A stretch of 64,000 nt of DNA from Corythucha ciliata (Eukaryota; Arthropoda; Insecta; Hemiptera; Tingidae), in contig CM075941.1 of NCBI GenBank assembly GCA_038030265.1, positions 58,629,952-58,693,951 on the forward strand, read 5' to 3'. Made by a program: the position numbers and the translations under genes. Each line of letters begins with the position of its first letter. Position 1 is the first letter of the stretch. Shown one piece after another: positions 36,271 through 46,152 of this stretch. A model generated the notes under the pieces. It did not search any database. It was given only the letters and a program-made list of their open reading frames with translations, and had not been told where the DNA came from.

Positions 36271-38178
36271 TCAACAATTTGGGCACACATAATCATCATC
36301 ATGCTCGCTATCGTACCCGGCGCAGAGCTCGTGGACGTACGTTTTGCACCGGCAGCACCTTACCATATCCTCTTGGATATCTTCCTGGCAAATGAAACAA
36401 AACCACGGCTCCTGAGGCTGCAGGGTTTTGGCAGGAACGGGCTTCTGCAAACCGCTGGGTCCGGGAGCTGGATCTGTTATGCCACTGCGTTGGTGGTGTT
36501 GAAACTTCTTCTTCGGAGCGGATTTTTTCTTTTTCTCCGAGGGTTTGGGTGTCTTGGAGGTCGTTTGTTTCCTTTTCTGTTGTTTGGGGGGAACCTCTGG
36601 AGATGTTGAGACAGTCGCGACTGGTGCAGCATCAGCAAATAAGCTCCGGGTCACTTGAACGCCTTTGTAATTTATAGCCTTCCTGCGAATCTTCTTGTCC
36701 GTTTTTACGGTTGGAGTGGTCAATATTGACGAAAATGAAACATTGGTCGCAGGTGGTTCGCCAGTGGTGACAGGGGGCTGTTCAGGAGTGGAAGTGACTG
36801 CAAACATGGGTGTAGATTCTTCATCACATTCATCATCGTCTTCATCAGATGGGAGTTCGGGAAAGTTGGATAAGTCCTCCACATTATGAGCTCTGTAAGG
36901 CAACGTTGGATTGGCCTCAGTGGGGATTGAATCATTTTGTGGGTCGTCACATGGTGGAGAGGCTTCAGAGGGTTCTGGTCTGTTTTCAGAGATGTCAATT
37001 GGTGCAAACATTTCTGGCTTGACGGCATTCCGGTCAAAGGGATAGATCCCCGTTGCCCTGAATCCTGACATAATGCTCGAAGGAGTCATCGCCTTTGGCC
37101 AAATGCGGCCGAGAATTTCCCCGAAAACATGTTTGGTGATTTTCCTATCACCCTTCCTCTCCCAGAAGCGCAGCACTTCATCATCCCAGTATGATTCGAA
37201 TGGTTTGAAACATGAGACATCCATCGGTTGAAGTGCATGTGTGGTATTGCTCGGTAAGCAGTACAGAATTATGTCATTTGCCTCAGCTGCATCAACGATG
37301 TTGGCATCCAAATGCGAGGAAGCACCATCGAAAATCAACAACACTTTTCCAGCTGGCTTGAACTTTGCAAAGTGTTCAATCCAAGCGATGAAGGCCACAG
37401 TTGTCATTGAGCCCTTCTTTGTCTCATGATTATTTTGGAGCCAACAGGCATGCCTAACTCCCAGTCAGGATGCAGCCGCTGTCCCTTGAAGATAACCAGT
37501 GGGGGAATAGCCTGCCCTATGGCGTTGGCACATGCGACTATGGACACGTTCTCTCCATGTTTGGGGGGCAATAATATGCACGTTTCGTCTTCCTTTCTTT
37601 GCCAAAACTTGCTGGGCGTGATGGAGAGTTAGGCGACACCCCTTCTCATCAATGTTGAATATCTTTTGCGGCTGGTCAAGAAACCCGTTGTCTTCCATCG
37701 TTTTATGAAGACTGTCAAAGTGATCCCTTACAATGAATCGATTCAACTTCTGAGCTCGAGCTGGATTGAGGTTTTGAGCTTTCCTCCTCGCAATATCACG
37801 GTGTCGTCCCAGAAAAAGACGAAGCCATTTTCTACCAGCCAGTAAATCATTGCTGGAAAACGGATGTTTTAGACCTTTCATGTTAACGAATGTGAATACT
37901 GACCTCCTCAAACACTTGGGGGTTAATGGCATCCCCACGTCAGCAAGCCTATGAATCCTTCGTACCAATTCTGCTTCATCAGATTCAGGTATGATTGGGG
38001 CTCTCCCCAATTTTGCTTTGTCGGTTGATCCTTTTTCCCGAAGTCTTCTTAGAGTGCGTCTAGGGACACCAAATGTCGAACTAGCTTTGTACGACGACAT
38101 TCCTGTATTCATGGCTGTTATTGCGTCCGCCAGTTGTGCCTGGGTCCAGAGCCCTCTTTTATTGTGAACCGGAGCCAT
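36271..38178 (-). pseudogene. Pogo/Tigger-type DDE transposase with C-terminal PHD-like finger, frameshifted
   Basis: It would bind DNA and cut and paste the element. The N-terminal ~60 residues form a psq/CENP-B-type helix-turn-helix (LADAITAMNTGMSSYKASS, then FGVPRRTLRRLREKG). A DDE catalytic core follows, with FNIDEKG (first Asp), LIFDGASSHLD (second Asp) and ALQPMDVSCFKPF (third Asp). A Lys-rich linker leads to a C-terminal C4-H-C3-like zinc finger (CFICQ...CCRCKTYVHELC...CPNC). I place the start at 38178 (MAPVHNKRG) rather than 38238 because conserved sequence begins there. Two frameshifts break it: one extra base in a C-run at 37563-37568, and a shift near 37422-37432. The intact length would be about 635 residues. 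No functional protein can be made as read. Confidence 0.88.
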
Positions 38179-38669
38179 CTGCAACAGAAAAGTGTCAACA
38201 ACAGTGAATGTCACATTACGGAAAGGAAAAATGACCAATTGCTCAGAGAAACGAACTCTTATTTTGATTAATCACCTTCCAAATGACAAAAAACTGAGGG
38301 TGTCCCAATATGGCCTACCTGGCCTTAATATGGCCTACGATGGAATCGTGTAGGGCATATTAGGGCATCCGTCGTTTTCACGAAAATGCATCATACCCTC
38401 GTGAATAAGTGAAATGCTGACAACAACCTAGTGATATTCTTAAAGTAGAGATCCAGGCCTTTCAGAATCATCAACATTTTTTTCAATATCTCAAATATTT
38501 CGTGAACAAGAACCTTCAGAACTTATAGACCGAGAGCTGGCGACAGTCCCATTCAACCGGAAGAACATAGTCACCGAATGTGTGCAAAATGATGACATTT
38601 GACCCCCTATTTACGAGTCCGTAAGTCTGCCATGCTGTATCTGGGGCCTAAGGATTTTATAGCTAATTA

Positions 38670-39442
38670 AAGTCCTTAATTTGGGACATCAATTTATAAC
38701 CAGAAGAACATAGACCCGAAACTAGTCTCATTCGAAAAGTTTTATGAAGCTGATTACGAATATGATCGTCTGCCGCCGTCTGCCTGGGGCATTTGCCCTC
38801 TGTGGCTCGCCAAAAACACGTAATTCGGTGAATTTTGATTAACCGGAAGAACATAGTCCTGAAACTGGTCTTATTCGATAGGATTTATTGAGATGATTAC
38901 AAATAAAATCGTCTGCCGGCGTCTGCCTGGAGCATTTGCTCTCGGTGGCCAGTAAACTCCTTAAATCAGGGGCATTAATTAACCGGATGAACTAAGTCCG
39001 GAGAATGGTCTTTTGCGACACGTTACATGTGTCTGAATACGAAAGTGATCGTGTGCCAGTGTCTGCCTGGGGCACTTGCCGAGGGCAAATGCTCCTGGCA
39101 GACTATTACATTTGTAATGATCTCCTTAAAACCTATCGAATAGGACCAGTTACAGGACTGAGCTCCTCAGTTATTTAAAATTTACCGAATTACGTGAGTT
39201 TGGCGAGCCACAGAGGGCAAATGCCCCAGGCAGACACCGGCAGACGATCACTTTCGTATGCAGCTACATGAAACGTGTCGCAAAAGACCATTCTCCGGAC
39301 TTAGTTCATCCGGTTAATTAATGCCCCTGATTTAAGCAGTTTACTGGCCACCGAGGGCAAATGCTCCAGGCAGATGCCACCAGACGATTTTATTTGTAAT
39401 CATCTCCATAAATCCTATCGAATAAGACCAGTTTCAGGACCC
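38670..39442. repeat. Palindromic array of ~140-bp units inside the pogo element
   Basis: Three direct units (from about 38670, 38838 and 38964) are followed by inverted counterparts from about 39110 to 39442, centred near 39085. Each unit contains 'ttaaccggaagaacatagtc', 'attcgataggattt' and 'gtctgcctggggcatttgc'-like text. The arms could fold into a long hairpin. Diverged units of the same family occur outside this element at 51.05-51.29 kb. Confidence 0.8.
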
Positions 39443-39744
39443 GTGGGGGGCAATTATATTGACGTGAGTGCCGTCGATGCAGCCCACGACACCGCTCATC
39501 CCACTCTTTCTGTAAAATCTGTAATTGACCAAATATGTATTTATCATAATAATCATATTATCATGTTGATTATTCCTCCTTCTACAATCAACTGTTCGTT
39601 ACCTCTCCCAACCTTCTCTTGTTTTGAGGTCCAGTCTAGATATAGAACAGGATGCTAACTCTTTTTGCCCTCCAACTCCCGCCTTAATATGAAATTTCAG
39701 CACTAGGCCGTATTAAGGCCCAGGCCATATTTGGGCCAGGTCTA

Positions 39745-41290
39745 ATACTGCGAATTATAGATTTTTCCTCAATTTTATCCGCGAACTTTTTATAAGCTCG
39801 TAGCCGTGAAGTTGCCTCAAGAATCTGCAAATTGGTTAGCGTTTGAGTGCTCTTTCCCAATTTTATCCGCAAATTAGCAAGTTTTCTAAATTTAAGCCGC
39901 GAATTGGCGCTTATTTTCCATTTCAAACGCCAATTCGTGTTTTTCTGTCTTTGTTACCCGTGAATTAGCGCTTTCTCTCATTTTTATACCCCCAAGTTGC
40001 CTCAGGAATCCGCGAGTTGGGTTCTCTCAATTTCAGCTGTGAATTCGCCTTTTTACCCTCAATTTCAACAGCGAATGAGCACATTTCTTAATTTTAGCTG
40101 CGAATTATAGCACTTTTTCTCGATTTTAGCCGTAAAATCGCCATTTTTCATAGGTACCTTAGCTGGGAATTTGAGTTTTCCTCCATTTTTAGACGCGAAT
40201 TCGCGTCTTTCTCTGTTTCACGCCGTGAATCAGCGCTTTTTATCAATGTCAGTCTCAGCCCCGAGAATCCGCGAGTTGGCGTAATCTGAATTTTAGGTGT
40301 GAATTTGCGCTTTTTCTCAATTTTAAAGCTGCCAAATTGTAACACTTTCTCACAATTCTAGCCCCGAATAGCGTCTTCCTCTATTTTTAGACTCAAATTC
40401 GCCTTGTTCATTTTTTTTTATCCGTGAATTAGCGTTATTCTCAGTTTTAGCCGCGTGAAAAAAGCGTTTTTTTTTCCGTGTCAGCCCCGAAGTTGCCCCA
40501 AGAATCGGCGAGTTGGCGTTTTCTCATTTTCAAGCTTTGAATCAGCGTTTTTTCCTCAATTTTAGCAGTGAATTAGCACATTTCTTAATTTTAGCTGCGA
40601 ACTATAGCACTTTTTCTCGACTTTATCCGTAAAATTGCAATTTTACGGACATGTACTGTCGTTTTCCTTCACTTTCAGACGCGGATTCGCGTATTTGTCT
40701 ATTTCACTCGTGAATTAGCGCTTTTTCTCAATTTCAGTCCCAATGTTGCCCCGAGAATCAATGAGTTGGCGTTTCTCCCCAGAGCTGTGAATTCCCTTTT
40801 TTTTTCTCAATTTTTATAGCTGCTAAATGTAGCACATTATCATAATTTTAGCCATGAATTATAGCTTGTTTCTTCATTTATAAGACGCGAATTCGTTTTT
40901 TTCTCTTTTTTGTTCTTGAATTAGCGCTTTTCTCAGTTTTCGCCGCGTGAATAAGGGCTTTTTCCCAATTTCAATCCCGAGTTTGCCTCAAGAATTCGCG
41001 ATTTTGCGTTATCTCAATGTCAGCTGTGAACTAGGGATAATTCTTAAGTTTTAAAGCCGCATGTTGTTGCGCTTAATCACAATTATAGCCAAGAACTAGC
41101 GTTTTTCTCCTTTTTTAGCCGAAAGAACTAGTTTTGCAAATTTTCAGGCATTTTTCTCAATTTTAGCGTTTTTCCCCTTCAATTTCATATGCGAATTAGC
41201 ACTTTTTGTGTATTCTTTCCACAAATTCGCTTTTCTTAACCAATTTTTCTCTCTTATTCTACCCAACGAATTACCGTTTGTCTCAACGGC
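39745..41290 (-). repeat. R1 array, reverse orientation, right of the pogo element
   Basis: About 50 degenerate units ('tttttctcaattttagccgc' then 'gaattagcgc') run in reverse orientation. A longer phrase with 'gttgcctcaagaatccgcg' recurs every 230-260 bp or so (near 39820, 40000, 40255, 40490, 40745 and 40985), so the array also has a higher-order period. Confidence 0.75.
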
Positions 41291-41749
41291 ATTGCGAAGT
41301 TACTGTAGTCATCGGATCCGCCATTATGCCCTTCTTGAATAGATGCCTACGGACAGCATAGTGGCCCGTAAACATCCCCACTGCTCTTCGTAGATCACGC
41401 CTATGTAGAGACAACAGCCAAGGTTTCGAAGGCAAGTCGGCTTCGATCTACTAAAAATGACTTGAAAGCCATTCGCTATTGACGTATTTCATAAATACAC
41501 CAGCGCTCATGTGGGGACCAAGTGAAACGACCTTCTGGGGTATCCTTCAATTTTCAATTGGGTTTACTTCAATAATTTTCTTTCTGATTCTGATTCTCAC
41601 TTTCACAGTAAACAGAATAAAGCAAGTGGCACCGGTCACATGTTACCCCAGATTGTTAGTTCATCTTAGTTCGGCAAGAGCGCTGCTGTATTTATGAAAG
41701 ATGTCAATACTTAAGCATAGCTAAATTAGCTGTTCCCACGGATAGGCTG

Positions 41750-43270
41750 ACTATATACTTGCGCCAAAATATCGCAAAACTGATTAATTCGCGTCTTGGA
41801 AATAGTTAAACTTACTATTTGTGCCCTAAAAATGGCTAAAATGACTTCAAGAATGAGAAGAAGGAGAAACGCCAAGAGTTTCGAGAAACAATGGCCCTGG
41901 GGGGCAAGTACGAAGGGGTGTTTTAATTTTAACACTGCGTTATCCTATCACAATTAAAATGGTTGTCACGTGGATGCCACCTGCTGATCCCTCGCACGAC
42001 TGCCAAAGTCGTCACCGTGGTGCAATTGGCAGTGGCCTGGACTAGTAAACCACAAACCAAAGGTTGCGTGTTCTAATCGCGCCGGGGAGCCCATTTTTTC
42101 TCGAAACTCGAATCGTGTCGGGCTGTCCCCTTCCACCGTCGTTCGGAAGATATCACTTTCATTTAATTTATTTGACTTCAAGAACCCTAAAAATGGCTAA
42201 AGCAATGATTCGTGCATCCCTGAAAATTCCTGAAAGATCATGATACGATACCCACCATGAAAATTGCTAAACTGACCATTTACGTGCCAAAAACGACCAA
42301 ACTGACAATGCGCGCCTTGGCTTTACGGACTATTTGCGCCCTAAAAACTGCTAAAGTGACTATTCACGGCCAGGAAAAGCATAAACAGACGATTCCTGTC
42401 ACGCGAATTTACAAAATCGACCATTCGGATACCAAGAATGGCAAAAGTGGCCATCCGCACCTTGGATTTATCACGTGCGCCCTAAAAATGACAAAACTGA
42501 CGATTCGCGCCTTGAAAATAGTTAAACTTCAACTTCAACTGCCAAACTGCCGATTCTGCAGCTATAAAAAGACCACACTAATTTCAAAATCCCAATAAAA
42601 ATCGTTTAACTGACAATTTGCGCCCTGAAAATGCCTGATCCAATACAACTAAAATGGGAAAAGCACAAAATAGACCATTCTAACATAAATGGGCTATGGC
42701 TTTGACTTGACGTACTACTGTCCACACCCTATGAATGCCCCTATGAAAGGGTAAACTGACAATTTGCGCCTTAACGAACCGCAATACCTAAACTGGCGAT
42801 TGCTGCCCTCAAAATGACCAAACTTGCCATTCGCGGATGGACAATTCTCAAATTGTTAATTCCCGCTCTAAAAATGGCCAAACTGGCAATTCTCGCTCTA
42901 ATAACGGCATAACTGACCGTTCGGACCCTGACACACTGACTATTCATTCCCTCAAAATGGCCATACTGACAGTTAGCCCCAAACGCCCCAAAAATGGCTA
43001 AATGGACCATTCGTGCTCGGGAAATGACGTAACCTTGCAATTCGTGTTTCTAAAATGTCCAATCTAAGCCTTCGTGCCTTGAAAATGGCTGTACTATACA
43101 AACGTTTTTAAAATGTTTTTTATAAATATATATTCATACGACTCGCGTGCCCTAAAAATAGCCGAATTGATCATTTGCACCTTGCAGATTTCGTAACTGA
43201 CGAATCATCCCATTAAAATGCCTAATTTGATGACTCCGAAATTGTCAATTCGCGCCCTAAAAATGGTGGA
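41750..43270 (+). repeat. R2 array, split by a SINE-like insertion
   Basis: R2 units ('ctgaccattcgcgccctaaa' then 'aatggctaaa') run in + orientation, with a gap of non-array sequence at 41854-42172 and a weaker stretch at 42650-42750. The array closes seamlessly across the gap ('ccctaaaaatggctaaa' on both sides). A hAT-like right terminus follows at 43558-43582. Confidence 0.75.
41842..42184 (+). mobile_element. SINE-like insertion flanked by a 12-bp direct repeat
   Basis: TGACTTCAAGAA occurs at 41842-41853 and 42173-42184, bracketing ~320 bp of unrelated sequence inside the R2 array. The inserted DNA contains a tRNA-like stretch at about 42010-42090, with an A-box-like segment (TGGTGCAATTGGCAGTGG) and a B-box-like GTTCTAATC. 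The tRNA-like part lies ~160 bp from the left edge, not at it as in a simple SINE, and no poly-A tail is visible, so the insertion may be composite. Confidence 0.6.
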
Positions 43271-43499
43271 TTAAGGGGTTTCATCGTTGAACGCTAGGTT
43301 TTCACCGGCTTAATAGTTTTACTGTTAAATAGCTAGTTCATGCTCCAAATGTTAGAGGGGGGGGGGTTATTACTAACAGATTCTTCAGATTTGAAATTAA
43401 CTGTTTCGTTATCGAATGATCGCATGCACAGGCTGTTTATAGCGTGAAATAAATTTCAAGTTTTGGTGAATTCCCCTGCCGTTTCCAACGTGAGACCAG

Positions 43500-43582
43500 G
43501 GACTCGAACCCATCTAGCGCTGCCGGAAGGAGGGGCTCAAGCCCCCTGAGCATACCTCCCTGGATCCTCGCGACGGCCACTG
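43500..43582 (-). repeat. Right terminus of an R2-carrying hAT-type element
   Basis: On the minus strand it reads CAGTGGCCGTCGCGAGGATCC inward from 43582, a hAT-like start. It is followed inward by GGGGGCTTGAGCCCC and GGGTTCGAGTCC, the motif also present at 5.78 kb. The outer 8 bases are ATGATGGC; no matching left end was found, so the element is truncated or its left end has diverged. Confidence 0.5.
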
Positions 43583-43999
43583 ATGATGGCTTCCGTGCAG
43601 GAAACTGTCATTTCTGACCCCTCAAGAGTCAGACGTGTTTTACAGCGTGGAAAGCGCATTCGAGAGATACCCCGGGGATGTTGTAACGACAGTCCTTTAA
43701 GTCCTGCAGGATGAGGCTCGTCGCACGCGGACTTCAATGAGCCGCTCAAGACTCGATAAAAATCGGCCGAAATCAACGACACTGACGTCACTAAACGCTC
43801 GTTTTGGCCTGATTCATAGGGGTGCTGACACCTATTGGGTGAGTTCTGGCCTTGCCCGGCTGCATTCCGGCGTATTCTCCTAGGGACTCATAAACCACAT
43901 CCGGCTTAGTTAGAAAAACTTTAACTTGAAAACCCCTCCCAAGAAAAAGTTCTGCGATGTACATGAAAACTTTGTTTTTCAACATCGAGAAGAGTTCCT

Positions 44000-44525
44000 C
44001 TAGAGACATTGCAAGTTTCAGGTCCAAAATATCCGTGAAATGAATTTTGCGGGCTCAGACCAAAGGGGTAGTCGGTCACGACGGACGTCGTCATATTAGA
44101 CTGTCTCGAGGCTAATATGCCGTGCTTCTAACAATAGGTCAATATCTTGGACTCAAATATCCACGAAATTGCAAGTTTCACGGCACCCCCCCCCCCCCAG
44201 AATCCGTGGTTCCTGGTCGCTTGATGAAAAACTGCCAAATTATTAGCTGAATGCCCGCAAAAGGGGCAGTTTGGGGTCTCATTTTCTGATTTTATCAATT
44301 ATAGGGACTTAATTTTCAATTTAAGCAAAATTGTAAGAGCCTTTTTTGTGGCCGCCGAACTCAGGCTAAATTGGCCTTAACAGTTGCTCAAAACCTGACG
44401 AATGCCTAACGGAATTGGAAGTTTCCTGGTTGAATGCCCACAAATTGGACAGTTTTGGGTCTTAATTTGAGCGAAATTGTAAGTTTAGGTTCTTAATTTC
44501 GAAGAAAAAAAATTAGTTTTTTTTG
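44000..44525. repeat. GAAATTGCAAGTTTC-type degenerate repeats
   Basis: Phrases like 'atccgtgaaatg', 'ccacgaaattgcaagtttc', 'gcgaaattgtaagtttaggt' and 'ggaattggaagtttcctgg' repeat with spacings of 30-60 bp, related to the arrays at 2.0-2.7 kb and 25.0-25.4 kb. From here to 44800 there is no recognisable gene. Confidence 0.5.
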
Positions 44526-45273
44526 TTGTTTTCCTAGTGGATGCCGACCTTGATGTAACCCGTGACCTCCGCCCTCTGTCACGTGCAATGCGTTCACTTC
44601 TGAGTTCCGAGACACAAGCACGAGGGCTCAGGCGAATGCAAAAAACTGCCCACCTTTCTGTCTAGAGCTAGCCACGCCCATGAGCTACATGAACTATGCA
44701 CTGAAGACAACTTCACCGCACTAAAACACCACGCACGAAAGAGTAACTTTGAGCATTCACATCTGTTGTGTCGGTACCTATAATACAATATAGGCACGAC
44801 CAGGGGCGGATCCACGGGGGAGGGATGGGGGACATCCCCCCCCCCCAAATGCCGGAGTCTTGAGTTACGGCTCAACAGTGAATAAACTCTTTTGGCTATA
44901 AGGTTAAAATGTTCCAACTTCGGGGAAAAGTTCCCAGCAACGTTGTAACCTGACTTTCCTTGGCTTGGGAGCTGGGCGGTTTTTTGTTGCTTCAACAAGC
45001 GAGAAGGGACTAAGGGAGGTGGTGAGAATGCAGCGCTAGGAGCCGCTTATCGTTCAAAAGTCGATTCCAGCAGATGGATGGTTTATCAAGTCGAGTCACA
45101 TTCACTCGAAGATATCACGAGCACGACTCTCCCCCCGCCCTGACCACTGTGCGCATGAGGTATTGTTTTCATTTATTGTGTGTACTGAGTAGGGTGTCTT
45201 ATTTATACCCCGAGTAACATCACCTAATGGTAAGTTTAAATTTGAACTGAAATTATCTTTTTCATAATTTCTA

Positions 45274-45516
45274 ATTTTAATTTTTGCGACCGTTCCTGTC
45301 GGCGTTTTTTGTCCTTTGGGCGACGTTTCGTTGGGGGATCCTTAACGTCCTCAGGCGTCTTTTTTTATTTAGCTTGCTTTTGTTTTTCTTTACATGTGGT
45401 TTCATATTTTCAATAAGCTAAATAAAATAAGGTGCCTGAGGACGTTGAGGATCTCTCAACGAAACGTCGCCCAAAGGACAAAATCCGCCGGCAGGAACGG
45501 TCGCAAAAATTAAAAA
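45274..45516. repeat. Long imperfect palindrome in element F
   Basis: Arms of about 100 bp (45274-45374 and 45415-45516) are inverted copies of one unit, separated by a ~40-bp loop. The unit, read on the + strand in the right arm, includes GCCTGAGGACGTTGAGGATC and CAACGAAACGTCGCCCAAAG. The segment could fold into a strong RNA or DNA hairpin. It may be a separate insertion that displaced transposase coding sequence. Confidence 0.8.
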
Positions 45517-46152
45517 TCATAAAATGAGGAAGTTTCACATTTTCCGAAAATATTTTTTTTCGATTAGGCGTATCAATCCTTTCTGGTAAATAAATAAATA
45601 AAAATTAAAACCCTCCAGAAATATTTTTTATTTCTTAACAAAAGTTGGCATATTTGAAATTCCGCCGAAACGAACATTTTCCGCAACGTAATATCCCTTG
45701 TGTTCTCTGTCCTTTTCATGCCTCTAAGGCACGGGTCGACCATATGGGTTTAATGTTCCGTTTTACACTAAGCTGAGCTTAATAGCTTAAACCCCAATCA
45801 GAATTTAGTATTTTGAATACAAAATCGTTTAAACCCTTAGCAACGCTTAAACGGACATTGTCGACTCAACCCTAAATAGCTCATCATTCACGAACTCTAG
45901 TAGAAAATAAGGCAAAACATTTTCAGAATGAAATGCACTAAAAACACAACAAACCGCTCCCCTACAGCTACGTTACAGGCGAATTTTTTTCGAAAGGCGC
46001 ATATGACACAAACATGCTAGCTGGCGTGTTTGAAATGACCTAAATCTTCAAAAATCGCGTATTTATTAACTGCGGGATTATTTTACGAACGGATCACGAT
46101 TTATGCTCTATTTTAGCATAAATAAACATTAAAAAATAAATTTATGAATAAG

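Larger units (their letters stand above)
35911..39740 (-). mobile_element. 3.8-kb pogo/Tigger-type element inserted in an R1 array
   Basis: The termini are inverted repeats CCTGGCCCAAATATGGCCT (left) and AGGCCATATTTGGGCCAGG (right), perfect over 19 bp. The left flank is TA, the usual pogo target duplication; the right flank reads TC, probably a mutated TA. The element encodes a broken pogo-type transposase on the minus strand (36271-38178) and holds a palindromic array of ~140-bp units (38.67-39.44 kb). The word TATGGCCTA recurs near both ends (35923, 36118, 38311, 38333), a possible transposase-binding motif. It splits the inverted R1 array, so it is younger than that array. Confidence 0.88.

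Noticed and set aside
36301..37632. Plus-strand frames across the pogo transposase
   Set aside because: They are antisense shadows of the minus-strand transposase, whose catalytic motifs are clear.
42010..42090. tRNA gene
   Set aside because: A- and B-box-like words are present, but the B box is altered (GTTCTAATC) and a cloverleaf with paired acceptor stem could not be drawn; a SINE-like origin fits better.
45420..45470. Firm call of a hammerhead ribozyme
   Set aside because: CTGAGGA and GAAA are present around a hairpin, but an extra C precedes helix II and helix III cannot be formed convincingly.
45720..45880. Imperfect inverted repeat around GGGTCGAC...GTCGACTCAACCC
   Set aside because: Arms match only in short words and no target duplication was found.
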